Shown here: positions 14,844 through 15,086 of the stretch, one piece after another
Position numbering within the stretch: the first letter of the stretch is position 1
Layout: every line of letters begins with the position of its first letter
From: Spirochaetales bacterium
Lineage (GTDB): Bacteria; Spirochaetota; Spirochaetia; Sphaerochaetales; Sphaerochaetaceae
Reading direction: 5' to 3'
DNA: 15,086 bases
Assembly: GCA_017962865.1 (NCBI GenBank)
Contig: JAGCUM010000094.1
Span: 1-15,086, forward strand
The notes under the pieces: generated by a model
What the model was told of the DNA's origin: nothing
The model's input: only the letters and a program-made list of their open reading frames with translations
Databases searched by the model: none
Program-made: the position numbers and the translations under genes

Positions 14844-15086
14844 ATGATTATAAAGAAGCTGGTCCTGGATGGATTCCGCAATATCCGGGACCGCGAAATA
14901 GATACCTCAGCAAAGCAGATAATCCTCACTGGTGAGAACGGGCAGGGAAAGACCAACCTTCTCGAGGCTCTGTATATCCTCTGCTACGGCAACTCCTTCA
15001 GAACCCAGAACCTCAGGGAAGCTGTTACACATGGGAAAGATGGTTTCAGACTCTGCTCAGTATTCGAGGATTCGCAAGGATTGGAA
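14844..15086 (+). CDS. recF: DNA replication/repair protein RecF, N-terminal part
   Basis: The window ends inside this gene; 81 codons are visible and open to the last base. RecF is an SMC-like ATPase that loads RecA at gaps with RecO and RecR. The fragment starts MIIKKLVLDGFRNIRDREI, typical of RecF, and has the Walker A motif GENGQGKTN (30-38) followed by LLEALYILCYGNSFRT (39-54), a RecF-family signature. The ATG at 14844 is preceded by AAGGA at 14837-14841, only two bases away, which is tight; translational coupling to dnaN, 14 bases upstream, may help. Confidence 0.94.
   Translation, partial: MIIKKLVLDGFRNIRDREIDTSAKQIILTGENGQGKTNLLEALYILCYGNSFRTQNLREAVTHGKDGFRLCSVFEDSQGLE

Noticed and set aside
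1..15086. Mobile elements, CRISPR arrays, tRNA, rRNA, phage or defence genes
   Set aside because: None seen. All recognised genes are housekeeping or conserved families, and there are no spaced direct repeats or element ends.

Overview
This window looks like the replication-origin region of a bacterial chromosome. The right half holds dnaA, dnaN and the start of recF on the + strand. gyrB-gyrA and parA-parB run leftward on the - strand, with a NifU-type gene between them. Replication and segregation genes point away from the dnaA area, as expected for genes read in the direction of diverging forks. The protein set suggests a spirochaete, possibly Treponema-like: a cyclophilin-FKBP fusion, a TraB-type membrane protein, and the style of the GyrB and ParA sequences. 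That assignment is inference and needs a tree.

Layout. Bases 1-509 are the 3' end of a PepD-type dipeptidase gene. It converges with a YgjP-like zinc peptidase gene (514-1209, - strand). A TraB-family membrane protein gene (1292-2485, +) diverges from the peptidase and converges on radA (2492-3829, -). Upstream of radA lie two hairpins (3887-3973), then the cyclophilin-FKBP gene (3975-4922, -), parB (4948-5880, -) and parA (5870-6634, -), which look like one operon. A small NifU-type Fe-S scaffold gene (6724-6966, +) diverges from parA.

The 383-bp gap 6967-7349 has no gene. It holds two perfect 16-bp parS sites (6970-6985 and 7050-7065), a strong terminator with a TTCG loop between them, about 190 bp of unexplained sequence, and the gyrA terminator. 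gyrA (7350-9884) and gyrB (9899-11908) follow on the - strand. A 198-bp AT-rich divergent region separates gyrB from dnaA (12107-13516). The 209-bp dnaA-dnaN gap is the best oriC candidate: it has an 11-bp inverted repeat made of DnaA-box-like TTATGAACA elements, then AT-rich sequence with a run of six triplets. dnaN (13726-14829) and a partial recF (14844 to the end) complete the window.

Working together: DnaA opens the origin, DnaN clamps the polymerase, RecF and RadA serve recombination and repair, gyrase manages supercoiling ahead of the forks, and ParA/ParB acting on the two parS sites segregate the new origins. I see no CRISPR array, transposon, tRNA, rRNA or phage gene. The most notable observations are the parS pair, the Asn in the DnaA base-recognition motif alongside non-standard boxes, the palindrome over the parA start, apparent leaderless starts, and gyrase residues that predict reduced sensitivity to quinolones and coumarins.
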